Assembly: GCA_030678995.1 (NCBI GenBank)
Contig: JAUXTQ010000002.1
Span: 1 to 64,000, forward strand
Source: Caulobacter sp.
Lineage (GTDB): Bacteria; Pseudomonadota; Alphaproteobacteria; Caulobacterales; Caulobacteraceae
Direction of reading: 5' to 3'
Length of the DNA stretch: 64,000 nucleotides
Below, piece after piece: positions 53,611-62,184 of the stretch. Below the pieces are notes generated by a model that was given only the letters and a program-made list of their open reading frames with translations, did not search any database and was not told where the DNA came from. Each line of letters starts with the position of its first letter. Position 1 is the first letter of the stretch. The translations under genes were made by a program, and so were the position numbers.

Positions 53611-55352
53611 AATACAGCGACCAGATTGGCGCGTGGCTCAGCGCGGCTGGGTACTCTCACTATTTCTACGTCGGCGGGGGCAACATCATGCACCTGACCG
53701 AGAGCCTTGATCGCTACCTAACGGGCGTCCCTGTGGTGCACGAGGTTGCCGCGGGTATCGCTGCGGAATACTTCAATGAGATTTCCACCACCGGCAGGGC
53801 GCTGGCGCTGGTCACCACCGGGCCGGGGACCACCAACATCGTGACGGCTATCAGCGGTGCGTGGCTGGAAAGTCGCGAGCTCCTGGTTATCGGCGGTCAA
53901 GTCAAGACCAGCGATCTCTCTCGTGGTCAGGTGCGTGGCCGCGGCATTCAGGAGATCGACGGGGTCGCGCTGCTGCAATCAACGACCAAGGCGACCTATC
54001 GTTTCGAGGCGCCCATCACGGCCGAGGCGTTCCTGAGTCTTGTCGAGCAGAGCTGGACTCCGCGGAAGGGTCCGGTCTTCCTTGAAATGCCCCTCGACGT
54101 GCAGGCAAGCGAGGTTGAAGAGACCCTCCTTCCGGACATCGGCCCGATAGTGCTTCCGACGGCCGGCGATGAAGACGTCGCCCGGGTAGCCAGGCTCTAT
54201 TGCGACGCTTCGCGGCCGGTCCTGCTGGTCGGGGGGGGGGTCGATCTCGAAACCGCCAACCGCCTCAGGGATCGGATCGCCGACCTCGGCGTCCCCGTGA
54301 TGACGACCTACAACGGCGCGGACCGGTTTGATGGCGACGCCGCCAACTATCTTGGCAGACCCAACACCTGGGGCCAGCGCTCCTCAAACATCATCATCCA
54401 GAAATCCGACCTGATAATCGCGGTCGGCACCCGTCTTGGCCTGCAGCAGACCGGCTTCAACTGGCAGGAATTTGGCCGCGATGCCTGCATCGTGCAGGTC
54501 GAGATCGATGCGGATGAGTTGGCCAAGGGCCATCCGCGCATCGATGTCGGCATTCTGGCAGATGCGAATGACTTCCTGGAACGCCTGGTGTCGTTTGACC
54601 TTTCGTCCAAGGCCGCATGGCTGGAGCAGGCGCATCATATCCGGCGGCGTGTGCCGCGGATCGAGGACGTCAATGAAACGGGCGACGGGTTCCTGTCGCC
54701 CTATGAGTTCATCCTGGGCCTGGAAACCCAAACCCTGCCAGACGACCTGATCATTCCCTGCTCGAGCGGCAGCGCCTTCACGCTTTCCATGCAGCTCTAC
54801 AAGCAAAAGCTTGGTCAGCGAATGCTGACGAACAAGTCGTTGGCATCGATGGGGTATGGGCTGTCGGGTGCGATCGGCGCGGCAATTGCCGGAGGCGGCG
54901 CGCGCACCATCCTGATCGAAGGCGACGGCGGTTTCGCGCAAAACATGCAGGAACTTGGCACGGCGTCGATCAACAAGTTGAACCTGAAGATGTTCATCTT
55001 CGACGATCAGGGCCACGCCTCGATCCGGATGACGCAGCGCAGCTATTTCGGCGGCAAGTATCTCGGCTGCGATACAAGTTCGGGATTGGGGTTGCCCCTT
55101 TGGGAGAAATTGTTCGGCGCCTGGAACGTGCCGGTGATGCGCCTCCCGGTCGACTTCACGAACGACGCTGAATTCCAGGCGCGCATGGCGGAGCAGGGTC
55201 TCAGTGCGTTCATCGTTCCGATCGATCCGGAGCAGACCTATTTTCCGAAGATCTCAAGCCGGATCACGGCGTCGGGATCGATGGAGTCAAACCCGATCGA
55301 CAGAATGACCCCCGAGATCGACTACTTCGCGATGGTCGATGAGGCGGGCTGA
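53607..55352 (+). CDS. Thiamine-diphosphate-dependent enzyme, acetolactate-synthase/YerE-like
   Basis: A 581-residue protein with the three domains of acetolactate synthase-type enzymes. Catalytic Glu46 is in VVHEVAAGIAAE, and the ThDP motif starts GDG at 439. The position of the usual Asn-Asn, 24 residues later, reads Asp466-Asp467. In yersiniose synthesis YerE, a relative, adds a two-carbon unit from pyruvate to CDP-4-keto-3,6-dideoxyglucose; the gene order here suggests a similar step. The gene contains a G10 run at 54231-54240. Coupled to both neighbours. Confidence 0.85.
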   Translation: MKYSDQIGAWLSAAGYSHYFYVGGGNIMHLTESLDRYLTGVPVVHEVAAGIAAEYFNEISTTGRALALVTTGPGTTNIVTAISGAWLESRELLVIGGQVKTSDLSRGQVRGRGIQEIDGVALLQSTTKATYRFEAPITAEAFLSLVEQSWTPRKGPVFLEMPLDVQASEVEETLLPDIGPIVLPTAGDEDVARVARLYCDASRPVLLVGGGVDLETANRLRDRIADLGVPVMTTYNGADRFDGDAANYLGRPNTWGQRSSNIIIQKSDLIIAVGTRLGLQQTGFNWQEFGRDACIVQVEIDADELAKGHPRIDVGILADANDFLERLVSFDLSSKAAWLEQAHHIRRRVPRIEDVNETGDGFLSPYEFILGLETQTLPDDLIIPCSSGSAFTLSMQLYKQKLGQRMLTNKSLASMGYGLSGAIGAAIAGGGARTILIEGDGGFAQNMQELGTASINKLNLKMFIFDDQGHASIRMTQRSYFGGKYLGCDTSSGLGLPLWEKLFGAWNVPVMRLPVDFTNDAEFQARMAEQGLSAFIVPIDPEQTYFPKISSRITASGSMESNPIDRMTPEIDYFAMVDEAG

Positions 55353-56368
55353 TGCAATCGATGCCCTTCGACCCAGAGATTGACCGAAAACACGCCCGAC
55401 TTGCGCAGGGCGTTCGCCAGACCTTACTGGCCGATACCCGGCGCATTAACATCGTCGGGGCAAGCGGCTGGATCGGCCGCACGACGGCCGCCCTGCTGTA
55501 CGAGGCGCTGGGGGCGGAGGCGTTCTCCAGGCGGGTGGCTTGTTTCGGATCGCGAGCCGGCGTGCTCGACCTTGATGAGGGACTATCCATCCCGCAGCGC
55601 CCGCTCGCGGAAATTGCCGAGCAGGAACAGTCGCCGACGCTGTTGTTCAATCTCGCCTTCCTGACCATGGACAAGATCGCGGGAATGGCCGCCGCGGAAT
55701 ACGTCCGCGCCAACCAGGCGCTATCCGAAACGATCATCTCCGCTCTGGAACCCATCGGAGTTGACCGCCTCTTCGTCGCGTCCTCCGGGGCCGCCGCCTT
55801 TGCCGACGATGCACAGGCGGCGTCGGACCTGAGGCTGTACGGCGGGTTGAAGCGGGACGACGAGTCGGCATTCGCAAGCTGGGCGCTGGCTGCGCCGGAA
55901 GCGCGCCGGACCGTGATCGCGCGGATCTACAGCGTCTCCGGCCCGTGGATCAACAAGCACGAGGTCTATGCGCTGGCGAACTTCATCCTGGACTCCCTCG
56001 ATGGCCGCCCTGTCGAGGTGCGGGCGCCGATGCGCGTTTGGCGCAGCTATGTCGCGGTGCGTGAAGTCGTGTCGCTTGTTCTGGCCGCGCTGTTGGCGAA
56101 TGACGCAGAGCCGGTCACGCGCTTCGACACGGGCGGAGAGCCGCTGGAACTGGGCGACGTCGGCGCCAAAGTGGTTGAGGTGATCGGCGGCGAGGTGCGA
56201 CGCGCCCCGATCACCGGTCCGACTGACAATCGTTATGTGGGCGATGACGCGTCCTATGCACGGTTGCTGGGCCGGTACGGCATTTCCCATCTGCCCCTGG
56301 TTGATCAGATCGCCGAGACAGCCGCCTATCTGGCGCGGCAAAACGCGGTCGAACGGGTGGCAACATGA
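55352..56368 (+). CDS. NAD-dependent epimerase/dehydratase-family protein
   Basis: A 338-residue SDR-type NDP-sugar enzyme with NIVGASGWIGRTTAALLYEA at about residues 32-51 and a YGGLK active site (YxxxK) near residue 164. The FVASSGAAAF segment supplies the catalytic Ser. It may reduce or epimerise the keto-sugar made upstream, as YerF does in yersiniose synthesis, but the length and N-terminal extension differ from standard 4-reductases. Its ATG overlaps the stop of the ThDP gene. Confidence 0.8.
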   Translation: MQSMPFDPEIDRKHARLAQGVRQTLLADTRRINIVGASGWIGRTTAALLYEALGAEAFSRRVACFGSRAGVLDLDEGLSIPQRPLAEIAEQEQSPTLLFNLAFLTMDKIAGMAAAEYVRANQALSETIISALEPIGVDRLFVASSGAAAFADDAQAASDLRLYGGLKRDDESAFASWALAAPEARRTVIARIYSVSGPWINKHEVYALANFILDSLDGRPVEVRAPMRVWRSYVAVREVVSLVLAALLANDAEPVTRFDTGGEPLELGDVGAKVVEVIGGEVRRAPITGPTDNRYVGDDASYARLLGRYGISHLPLVDQIAETAAYLARQNAVERVAT

Positions 56369-56489
56369 CTAGGCGGCCGTTTTGCATGCTGCACCGACTG
56401 GTGACTACCGAAGGGCGACAACGGACGTCCTTCCCGCGCGAGGATACAGGGCGTTTCGACGCCACCGGTTTGAGGGTTGGAGACGGCTT

Positions 56490-58382
56490 ATGAATTTCCA
56501 TTCTGTCGCGCGCAGAATTGTTGGAGTGGGGGCCGCGGCGTTCCTCGCCGCAGCAAGCGTGTGCTGCCCCGTGTGGGCGCAAGACGCCCCCGATCCAGAT
56601 GCCCAATCGGCGTCCCAACAGGAGTCCGGGCCGAACGACGATGATTCATCAAGCGCCCCTCAGACCTTTCAGCCGACAGCGATCGGGGAACGGTCGACGG
56701 CCTCACCCTATTCGGCGCAAGACCTTGTCGATGCCCAGCGGGGCGTGCTTGACTCTGGAGCTCGCGCCATCAGGCCGTCCGCGACGGGCGAGTTCGAAGA
56801 CTATGTCGCGCGGCTGATCGGTCGCCGTCTCCCCCGTTACGGCCAGGACCTTGTCCTGCCGGCCCAACGGGACTTCGCCACGCCGGCGACCGCCGCGGTC
56901 CCTCCTGACTATCGCCTGAATGTCGGCGACACCGTGGAAATTTCGCTGACCGGTAGTATCGGCGGCACCCTTGAGCGTGAGATCGACACCACGGGCCGGA
57001 TCTTCTTGCCCAGCATAGGCTCAGTCCAGCTGGCGGGAGTCCGCTTCGGTGACTTGAAGGATCGCATCTCCGAAGCCGTCGGGGGCCAGTATCGCGATTT
57101 CACCGTCAGCGTAGCCATCAAGCAGCTGCGCGGAATACGGGTGTATGTGACGGGCTTTGCCAACAACCCCGGGGCGTTCACCGTCAGCAGCCTCTCGACC
57201 CTGGCCAATGCCGTGTTCCAAGCCGGCGGCCCATCCTCGGCGGGCAGCTTCCGAAGCGTGAAGCTCTATCGAGATGGCCAACTGGTGGCCGATTTCGACC
57301 TGTATCAGCTATTGCGCGACGGCAACCGCATTGATGATGCGGTTCTGCAGAATGGAGACGTGCTGTTCATTCCGCCGGCGGGCGAACAGGTGGCCGTCAT
57401 TGGCAGCATTCAGCAGGAAGCGATCTACGAAACCCTGCCCGGCGAATCGCTGGAGGCGATGCTGCGGATCGCCGGGGGAATCAACGTGCTGGGCGATCCG
57501 GACCGGTTGGTTGTCTACAGCATGCGAGACCCCCGTGTGGCCGGCCCCCAGGTGGTTGCACGATCCGACTTCGCGCGAACTCTCGCAGCGGGCGGGGATA
57601 TTGTTCAGGTGTTGTCGAGGGGCAGCCTTCAGCAGCCTATTGCGCGGCAATCGATCGTTGTGCGCATCGAGGGAGAGGTCAGTCGCCCCGGCAACTATTT
57701 CCTTCCGCCCAACACGCCGATTTCCGTGATCGTGGAGGCCGCCGGCGGGCTGACGGATCGCGCCTATCCTTTCGGCGCCAAGCTGGAGCGCCAATCGGTG
57801 CGGGCACAGCAGATGGAAAGCTATCAGGAGGCTATCCGTCAGCTGGAATTCCTGCTCGCCTCCGCACCACTGACCAATAGCGCCGGCCTGAGCACCGAAC
57901 AGGTGGCGGGCCAGGCGGCTGGAGCGCGGGCGATTCTGGAGCAACTGAGAAGGACGGAGCCGGATGGCCGGGTGGTGATGCTTGTCTCCCCTTCAGCGGA
58001 CGCCCTTCCTCCTTCAGTGCTGCTGGAGAACAACGACCGCATCCTGATTCCGTCGCGCCCGACCGTTGTCGGTGTATTTGGCGCGGTCTATCGACAGGGC
58101 TCGTTCCTGATCGACGGCCAACCGCTGAGAGTGCAAGACTACATCGAACGCGCTGGCGGCGCTCAGCAGGCGGCGGACAGGAAGAACATCTTCGTGGTGC
58201 GCGCCAACGGCGAAGTTCTGACTCGCAAGAAGGGGGGGCTCAAGGCCTTCGTTCTTCCTGGCGATGTGATTTTTGTGCCCGTCAGGACGAACACCTTCAA
58301 CATCTGGACCGAGTTCCGCGCCGCTACCAGCATTCTGTTCCAACTCGCCGTGACGGCCAGTGCGGTGAATTCACTCCAATGA
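56490..58382 (+). CDS. Polysaccharide export protein, Wza/OPX-like with SLBB domains
   Basis: A 630-residue periplasmic/outer-membrane protein. A signal peptide (to VWAQDA near residue 31) precedes an export domain (PPDYRLNVGDTVEISLTGSIGG...GRIFLPSIGSVQLAGV) at about 137-215. Two or more SLBB modules follow (IRVYVTGFANNPGAFTVS, VVRIEGEVSRPGNYFLPPNTPISVIVEAAGG, VGVFGAVYRQGSFLIDG). A C-terminal hydrophobic helix may cross the outer membrane. The cleavage region has no lipobox Cys. It overlaps the co-polymerase gene (ATGA). Confidence 0.88.
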   Translation: MNFHSVARRIVGVGAAAFLAAASVCCPVWAQDAPDPDAQSASQQESGPNDDDSSSAPQTFQPTAIGERSTASPYSAQDLVDAQRGVLDSGARAIRPSATGEFEDYVARLIGRRLPRYGQDLVLPAQRDFATPATAAVPPDYRLNVGDTVEISLTGSIGGTLEREIDTTGRIFLPSIGSVQLAGVRFGDLKDRISEAVGGQYRDFTVSVAIKQLRGIRVYVTGFANNPGAFTVSSLSTLANAVFQAGGPSSAGSFRSVKLYRDGQLVADFDLYQLLRDGNRIDDAVLQNGDVLFIPPAGEQVAVIGSIQQEAIYETLPGESLEAMLRIAGGINVLGDPDRLVVYSMRDPRVAGPQVVARSDFARTLAAGGDIVQVLSRGSLQQPIARQSIVVRIEGEVSRPGNYFLPPNTPISVIVEAAGGLTDRAYPFGAKLERQSVRAQQMESYQEAIRQLEFLLASAPLTNSAGLSTEQVAGQAAGARAILEQLRRTEPDGRVVMLVSPSADALPPSVLLENNDRILIPSRPTVVGVFGAVYRQGSFLIDGQPLRVQDYIERAGGAQQAADRKNIFVVRANGEVLTRKKGGLKAFVLPGDVIFVPVRTNTFNIWTEFRAATSILFQLAVTASAVNSLQ

Positions 58383-59485
58383 CCCCGCCCAAAACCATCA
58401 TCGGCCAGATCGTCAACCTCCGCTTCTTCGAACGCTTTGCCTGGCGAGCGGGGGTCTTTATCCCGATCATTGCCCTGTTTCTTCTGCTCACTTTCATTCC
58501 CGAGCGGTACAAGGCGACGGGCTCATTGACCCCCACAGACAGCGCGAGCATGGGTCTGAGCGGCGCGCTTGGACAGCTCGGCGCAATCGACAATGTGTTT
58601 GGCACTCAGGCCGCGGTCGAAGTCGCCGTGCGTATCGCCAATAGCGTCGATGTCAGCGACCGGGTGATCGCCGATGTCAATCTGGCCAATCGGATGAAGG
58701 GCCGAAGTCGGGTGGCTCTGCATCGTTGGCTGGCGGGGCGTGTAGACATCCGCTCGCTCCGCGGCGGCATTATCGTGGTCGAAATGGAGCATCGCGATCC
58801 CGCTTTGTCGCGAGATATTGTCGCCAGCTACATCCGTGCGACGCAGCAGCAGCTCACGGTGATCAGCCGAAGGCAGACCAACTACAAGCGCGAGATTTTG
58901 CGCAAGCTGGTCTCCGACTCCCTGGTGGACCTGGCGGATGCCCAGGCCAAGTATGACGAATTTCGCCTCCGCAATGGCTTTGCGGATCCGCGCAAGTCGA
59001 TAGAAGCGATCGGCAACCGCATCCCCGCGCTGGAAGCCGATATCAAGGGCAGGCAGATCGCCCTGAGCGCCGCGCGGCAGATATACACGGGCGACAATCT
59101 CGTCGTGAAACAGCAGCAGGCCGAGTTGGCCGCGGTGCAGAGTCAGCTGGCGGCTGCCAGGGCGACGAACAGGCAGGGCCCCGACAGCCTCGGAAAGCTC
59201 GTCGACAATTCCAACCAACTGTTTTTGCTGGAACGCGAACTCGGAATCTCGCGCGCGCTCTATGACAGCTACATGCGCTTTCTGCAGGGCACCGCGGTCG
59301 AAGACCTGACGGCGACAGGTAACGTTCGCGTTCTTGAAGAAGCTTACACTGACACCTCTCGCCAGTATTACCTCCCAGCGATGGTCGGCGCCCTGGCGTT
59401 CCTCCTGCTGTGGATGGCGATTGAATTCTATCGACTTCGTCCGCCGGTAGGGGAACGCCTGAACGATAGGGCATCCCATGGCTAG
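58379..59485 (+). CDS. Polysaccharide co-polymerase (Wzz/GumC-like), no kinase
   Basis: A 368-residue inner-membrane protein with helices at about 25-41 and 335-352. The periplasmic part starts RYKATGSLTPTD and contains a coiled coil with a long helical segment (QQQAELAAVQSQLAAARATN). This is a chain-length determinant/PCP fold. The C-terminal tyrosine-kinase domain of GumC/Wzc types is absent, so any kinase must be a separate protein. Coupled to the export gene and overlapping the glycosyltransferase by 8 nt. Confidence 0.85.
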   Translation: MTPPKTIIGQIVNLRFFERFAWRAGVFIPIIALFLLLTFIPERYKATGSLTPTDSASMGLSGALGQLGAIDNVFGTQAAVEVAVRIANSVDVSDRVIADVNLANRMKGRSRVALHRWLAGRVDIRSLRGGIIVVEMEHRDPALSRDIVASYIRATQQQLTVISRRQTNYKREILRKLVSDSLVDLADAQAKYDEFRLRNGFADPRKSIEAIGNRIPALEADIKGRQIALSAARQIYTGDNLVVKQQQAELAAVQSQLAAARATNRQGPDSLGKLVDNSNQLFLLERELGISRALYDSYMRFLQGTAVEDLTATGNVRVLEEAYTDTSRQYYLPAMVGALAFLLLWMAIEFYRLRPPVGERLNDRASHG

Positions 59486-60416
59486 CAAACCAGAAGTCTC
59501 AGTTGTCATCGCCTGCCGAAACGAGGAAGAGAACGCCGAAGCGATCGCCGAGGCCGTCATCGAGCAGCTGACGACCGTTACCGACTCCTTCGACATCATC
59601 TTCATCGACAATCAGTCGCAGGATCGCACGGTGGAGATCATACGGGCGATGAGCGGCCGCGATCCGCGCATCCGTCTGATCATTAACACCCGCAACTATG
59701 GGCAGATGCGATCGCCAACCCACGGCATCTATCAGGCCGGCGGAAAGGCGGTGATCTCCATGTGCGCCGATTTCCAGGATTCACCCGCCCTGTTGCCTGA
59801 GTTCGTGCGACGCTGGCGCGATGGCGTGGGCATCGTGCTGGGGGTGCGGGAAAGCGAAAAGTCCGGCGTCGTGCTGAGCTTCATGCGAAGCCTTTCCTAC
59901 AATCTGCAGAAGCGCTTTGGCGACTACGCGATCATTCCCAATGCGACGGGCTTCGGCATCTATGACCGCCGCGTGGTCGAAGCCATTCGCGCGCTGAACG
60001 AACCAGAGCCATTCTTCCGCGGCCTGCTTGTCGAAACCGGCTATCGCATCGAGACGATCCCGTTCAAACGGCCGCCCAGAGCCGGCGGCCAGTCAAACAA
60101 CAACTTCTTCACCCTGCTGGACTTTGCCTTGAACGGCCTGGCCGGATCTTCGAAGAAGCTCCTGCGGGCGCCCCTCTATGTCGCGTTCTTCGTCGGGCTG
60201 TTGACCGCCATCACCCTCGGTGGCTCGGTCTTTGCCCTGCTCACCGGCAACTCGGTCCAGCTCTGGCTGTTGGCGGCGATGATAGAAGGACAATTCTGCC
60301 TGTTGTTCCTGTTCCTGGGACTGCTTGGAACACAGGTGGCCCTGGTATCCGAACGCACGCGCAATCAGCCCCTGGTGCTTGAACACGAACGCGTCAACTT
60401 CCCACCGGGATACTGA
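59478..60416 (+). CDS. Family 2 glycosyltransferase, GtrB/ArnC-like
   Basis: A 312-residue protein with a GT2 domain (VSVVIACRNEEENAEAIAEAV, then IIFIDNQSQDRTVEII) and two C-terminal membrane helices (about 235-290). This matches polyprenyl-phosphate glycosyltransferases that charge undecaprenyl phosphate with a sugar (GtrB, ArnC, DPM1). The next gene is a GtrA flippase, supporting this role. The donor sugar is unknown. Confidence 0.88.
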   Translation: MASKPEVSVVIACRNEEENAEAIAEAVIEQLTTVTDSFDIIFIDNQSQDRTVEIIRAMSGRDPRIRLIINTRNYGQMRSPTHGIYQAGGKAVISMCADFQDSPALLPEFVRRWRDGVGIVLGVRESEKSGVVLSFMRSLSYNLQKRFGDYAIIPNATGFGIYDRRVVEAIRALNEPEPFFRGLLVETGYRIETIPFKRPPRAGGQSNNNFFTLLDFALNGLAGSSKKLLRAPLYVAFFVGLLTAITLGGSVFALLTGNSVQLWLLAAMIEGQFCLLFLFLGLLGTQVALVSERTRNQPLVLEHERVNFPPGY

Positions 60417-60811
60417 TGATGTTCGACTGGCGGTCTCCGAAGGAATGGAACACCCTCTGGCGTTATTACCAGGCAGGGATCATCAACACGGCATTCGGAT
60501 ATGGCGTATTTGCGCTTCTCGTCTGGCTGGGGCTCAACATCTATCTTGCGCAGATAATTTCCCACGTTCTTGGGATGACATTTAACTACTTTACGTACAG
60601 CCGGCACGCCTTTGTGGGGCAAACGACGACAAGGACGCGTTTTGTCCTGTCCTACGCGGGGAACTATCTGCTTGGCCTGGCGACCCTGCGGGTCATCGCG
60701 AGCTTCATAGCCTCGCCCTACGCCGCAGGGTTTGTCTCCACCGTGATCGTGTCGTTGGTGAACTACTTCGTCCTCAAGCGGCTCGTGTTCCGGCCGCGGG
60801 ACGGGGCATGA
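60416..60811 (+). CDS. GtrA-family flippase-like protein
   Basis: A 131-residue protein with four membrane helices. RYYQAGIINTAFGYGVFALLVWLG, NYFTYSRHAFVG and FVSTVIVSLVNYFVLKRLVF are GtrA signatures. GtrA is thought to flip undecaprenyl-phosphate sugars to the periplasm. Start 60416 overlaps the glycosyltransferase stop (TGATGATG), with a second ATG one codon later. It overlaps the next gene by ATGA. Confidence 0.9.
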   Translation: MMFDWRSPKEWNTLWRYYQAGIINTAFGYGVFALLVWLGLNIYLAQIISHVLGMTFNYFTYSRHAFVGQTTTRTRFVLSYAGNYLLGLATLRVIASFIASPYAAGFVSTVIVSLVNYFVLKRLVFRPRDGA

Positions 60812-62184
60812 CAGGATGGCGCTCCATTTTGCCCGACTGGCGCTGGGTGGAACCGGCCCTGGCGGCGGCTGTTGTGGCGGGCATCATCTGGTGCGCCGTT
60901 TATCTCTACGTCCATGGCTACCTGCCCCAGCCGTTCCTCTACGACCGATCCGACACCTACGGCGATTGGTTCAATACGGCGGGTTGGGCCCGTGACAAGG
61001 GCAGCCACGATTCGTGGAAGTCGATCTACCCTCCACTGTCGTTCGTGTTCATCCGCTTGTTCGGCATCAATGGATGCTACACGAATCCGCCTGGCGGTGA
61101 GCTACTCTCCCACTTGCGGGCGTGCGACGGGGTCGGCGTCTCGGCGATCTGGCTGATCTTCGCGATCAACGTGGCGCTGGTCTGGCGCACCTTCCGCAAA
61201 CTGGACCCAAAGACAGCCCTGCCGCGGACAATCTGCGTCGGCTTGGGCTTTCCCATGCTCGACGCAGTCGAGCGGGGGAATCTGATGCTGATCACTTTCA
61301 CCTGTCTGATCCTGGCGCTGGGCCCGCTCTTGCGGTCAGCCAGGCTGCGCTGGCTGTTCGCGGGGCTGGCGGTGAACTTCAAGGTCTATCTTATCGCCGC
61401 CTTCGTTCCACTGCTCCTGAAACGCCGTTGGCGCTGGGTGGAAGGCGCGCTGATTGCCGTAGTCCTCGTCTACATGTTCAGTTACGCGATCCTCGGACGC
61501 GGAACACCCGCAGAGATCGTAAGGAATATCATTCAATTCTCAAACGGAGCCATCTATTCCATTATGGATATTTGGCACGGAACCAACTATCGACCGCTAC
61601 TTTCGCTGATGTCTGAAGGCAACTTTCCCTTCACGTTGCTAATCGGATCCAAAAACGTCGATATTATTCTGTTCGTCATTCCGCTATTACAGCGCCTGGT
61701 TCAGCTTTTAATTATAGTCGCCGCCGGTGCTGTATGGCTGAGACCGGAGGCAGTTTCGTCGTTCAGAGTAGTCAGTCTGGGCCTGCTCCTGGCGATGGTT
61801 ACGTCGGACGCGGGACTGTACAGCATGGCGTACTTTATGCTGTTCGTCATGATGGAGCCTTGGCGCGGTGTTGGCCGGCGCTGGGCTATTGTCGCATGTT
61901 ATATCCTGGCCTTGCCCCTGGACATTCGCATCGATGCTCTGCCGGCGACGCCGCAGAATCTATATTTTGGCAACCTCAGGGCTCTCGTTGACAACTATGT
62001 TGTTGTCGGACCGTTTGTGCGCCCCCTCATCGTGATGATGGTCGCCGTCGCCCTGTCGTTGACCACGATCCGGGAAGTCTGGATGGATGTCCGCCTGCAG
62101 GGCTGGGCGGGACGCTGGCGTTTGCGCCGTGACGCGCCTTTGCTTCCCGGTGTGCGTCGGCCAGAGCCGCGGGGCGTGGAATGA
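60808..62184 (+). CDS. Polytopic GT-C (GT87-like) glycosyltransferase, copy 1
   Basis: A 458-residue membrane protein with about ten helices. IYPPLSFVFIRLFG after the first periplasmic loop, and LPRTICVGLGFPMLDAVERGNLMLITF, resemble DUF2029/GT87 mannosyltransferases, which use polyprenyl-phosphate sugar donors in the periplasm. Acidic residues in the first loop (DRSDTYGDWFNT) could be catalytic. It shares layout and motifs with the next gene, so the two are tandem paralogues. Overlaps it by ATGA. Confidence 0.75.
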   Translation: MTGWRSILPDWRWVEPALAAAVVAGIIWCAVYLYVHGYLPQPFLYDRSDTYGDWFNTAGWARDKGSHDSWKSIYPPLSFVFIRLFGINGCYTNPPGGELLSHLRACDGVGVSAIWLIFAINVALVWRTFRKLDPKTALPRTICVGLGFPMLDAVERGNLMLITFTCLILALGPLLRSARLRWLFAGLAVNFKVYLIAAFVPLLLKRRWRWVEGALIAVVLVYMFSYAILGRGTPAEIVRNIIQFSNGAIYSIMDIWHGTNYRPLLSLMSEGNFPFTLLIGSKNVDIILFVIPLLQRLVQLLIIVAAGAVWLRPEAVSSFRVVSLGLLLAMVTSDAGLYSMAYFMLFVMMEPWRGVGRRWAIVACYILALPLDIRIDALPATPQNLYFGNLRALVDNYVVVGPFVRPLIVMMVAVALSLTTIREVWMDVRLQGWAGRWRLRRDAPLLPGVRRPEPRGVE

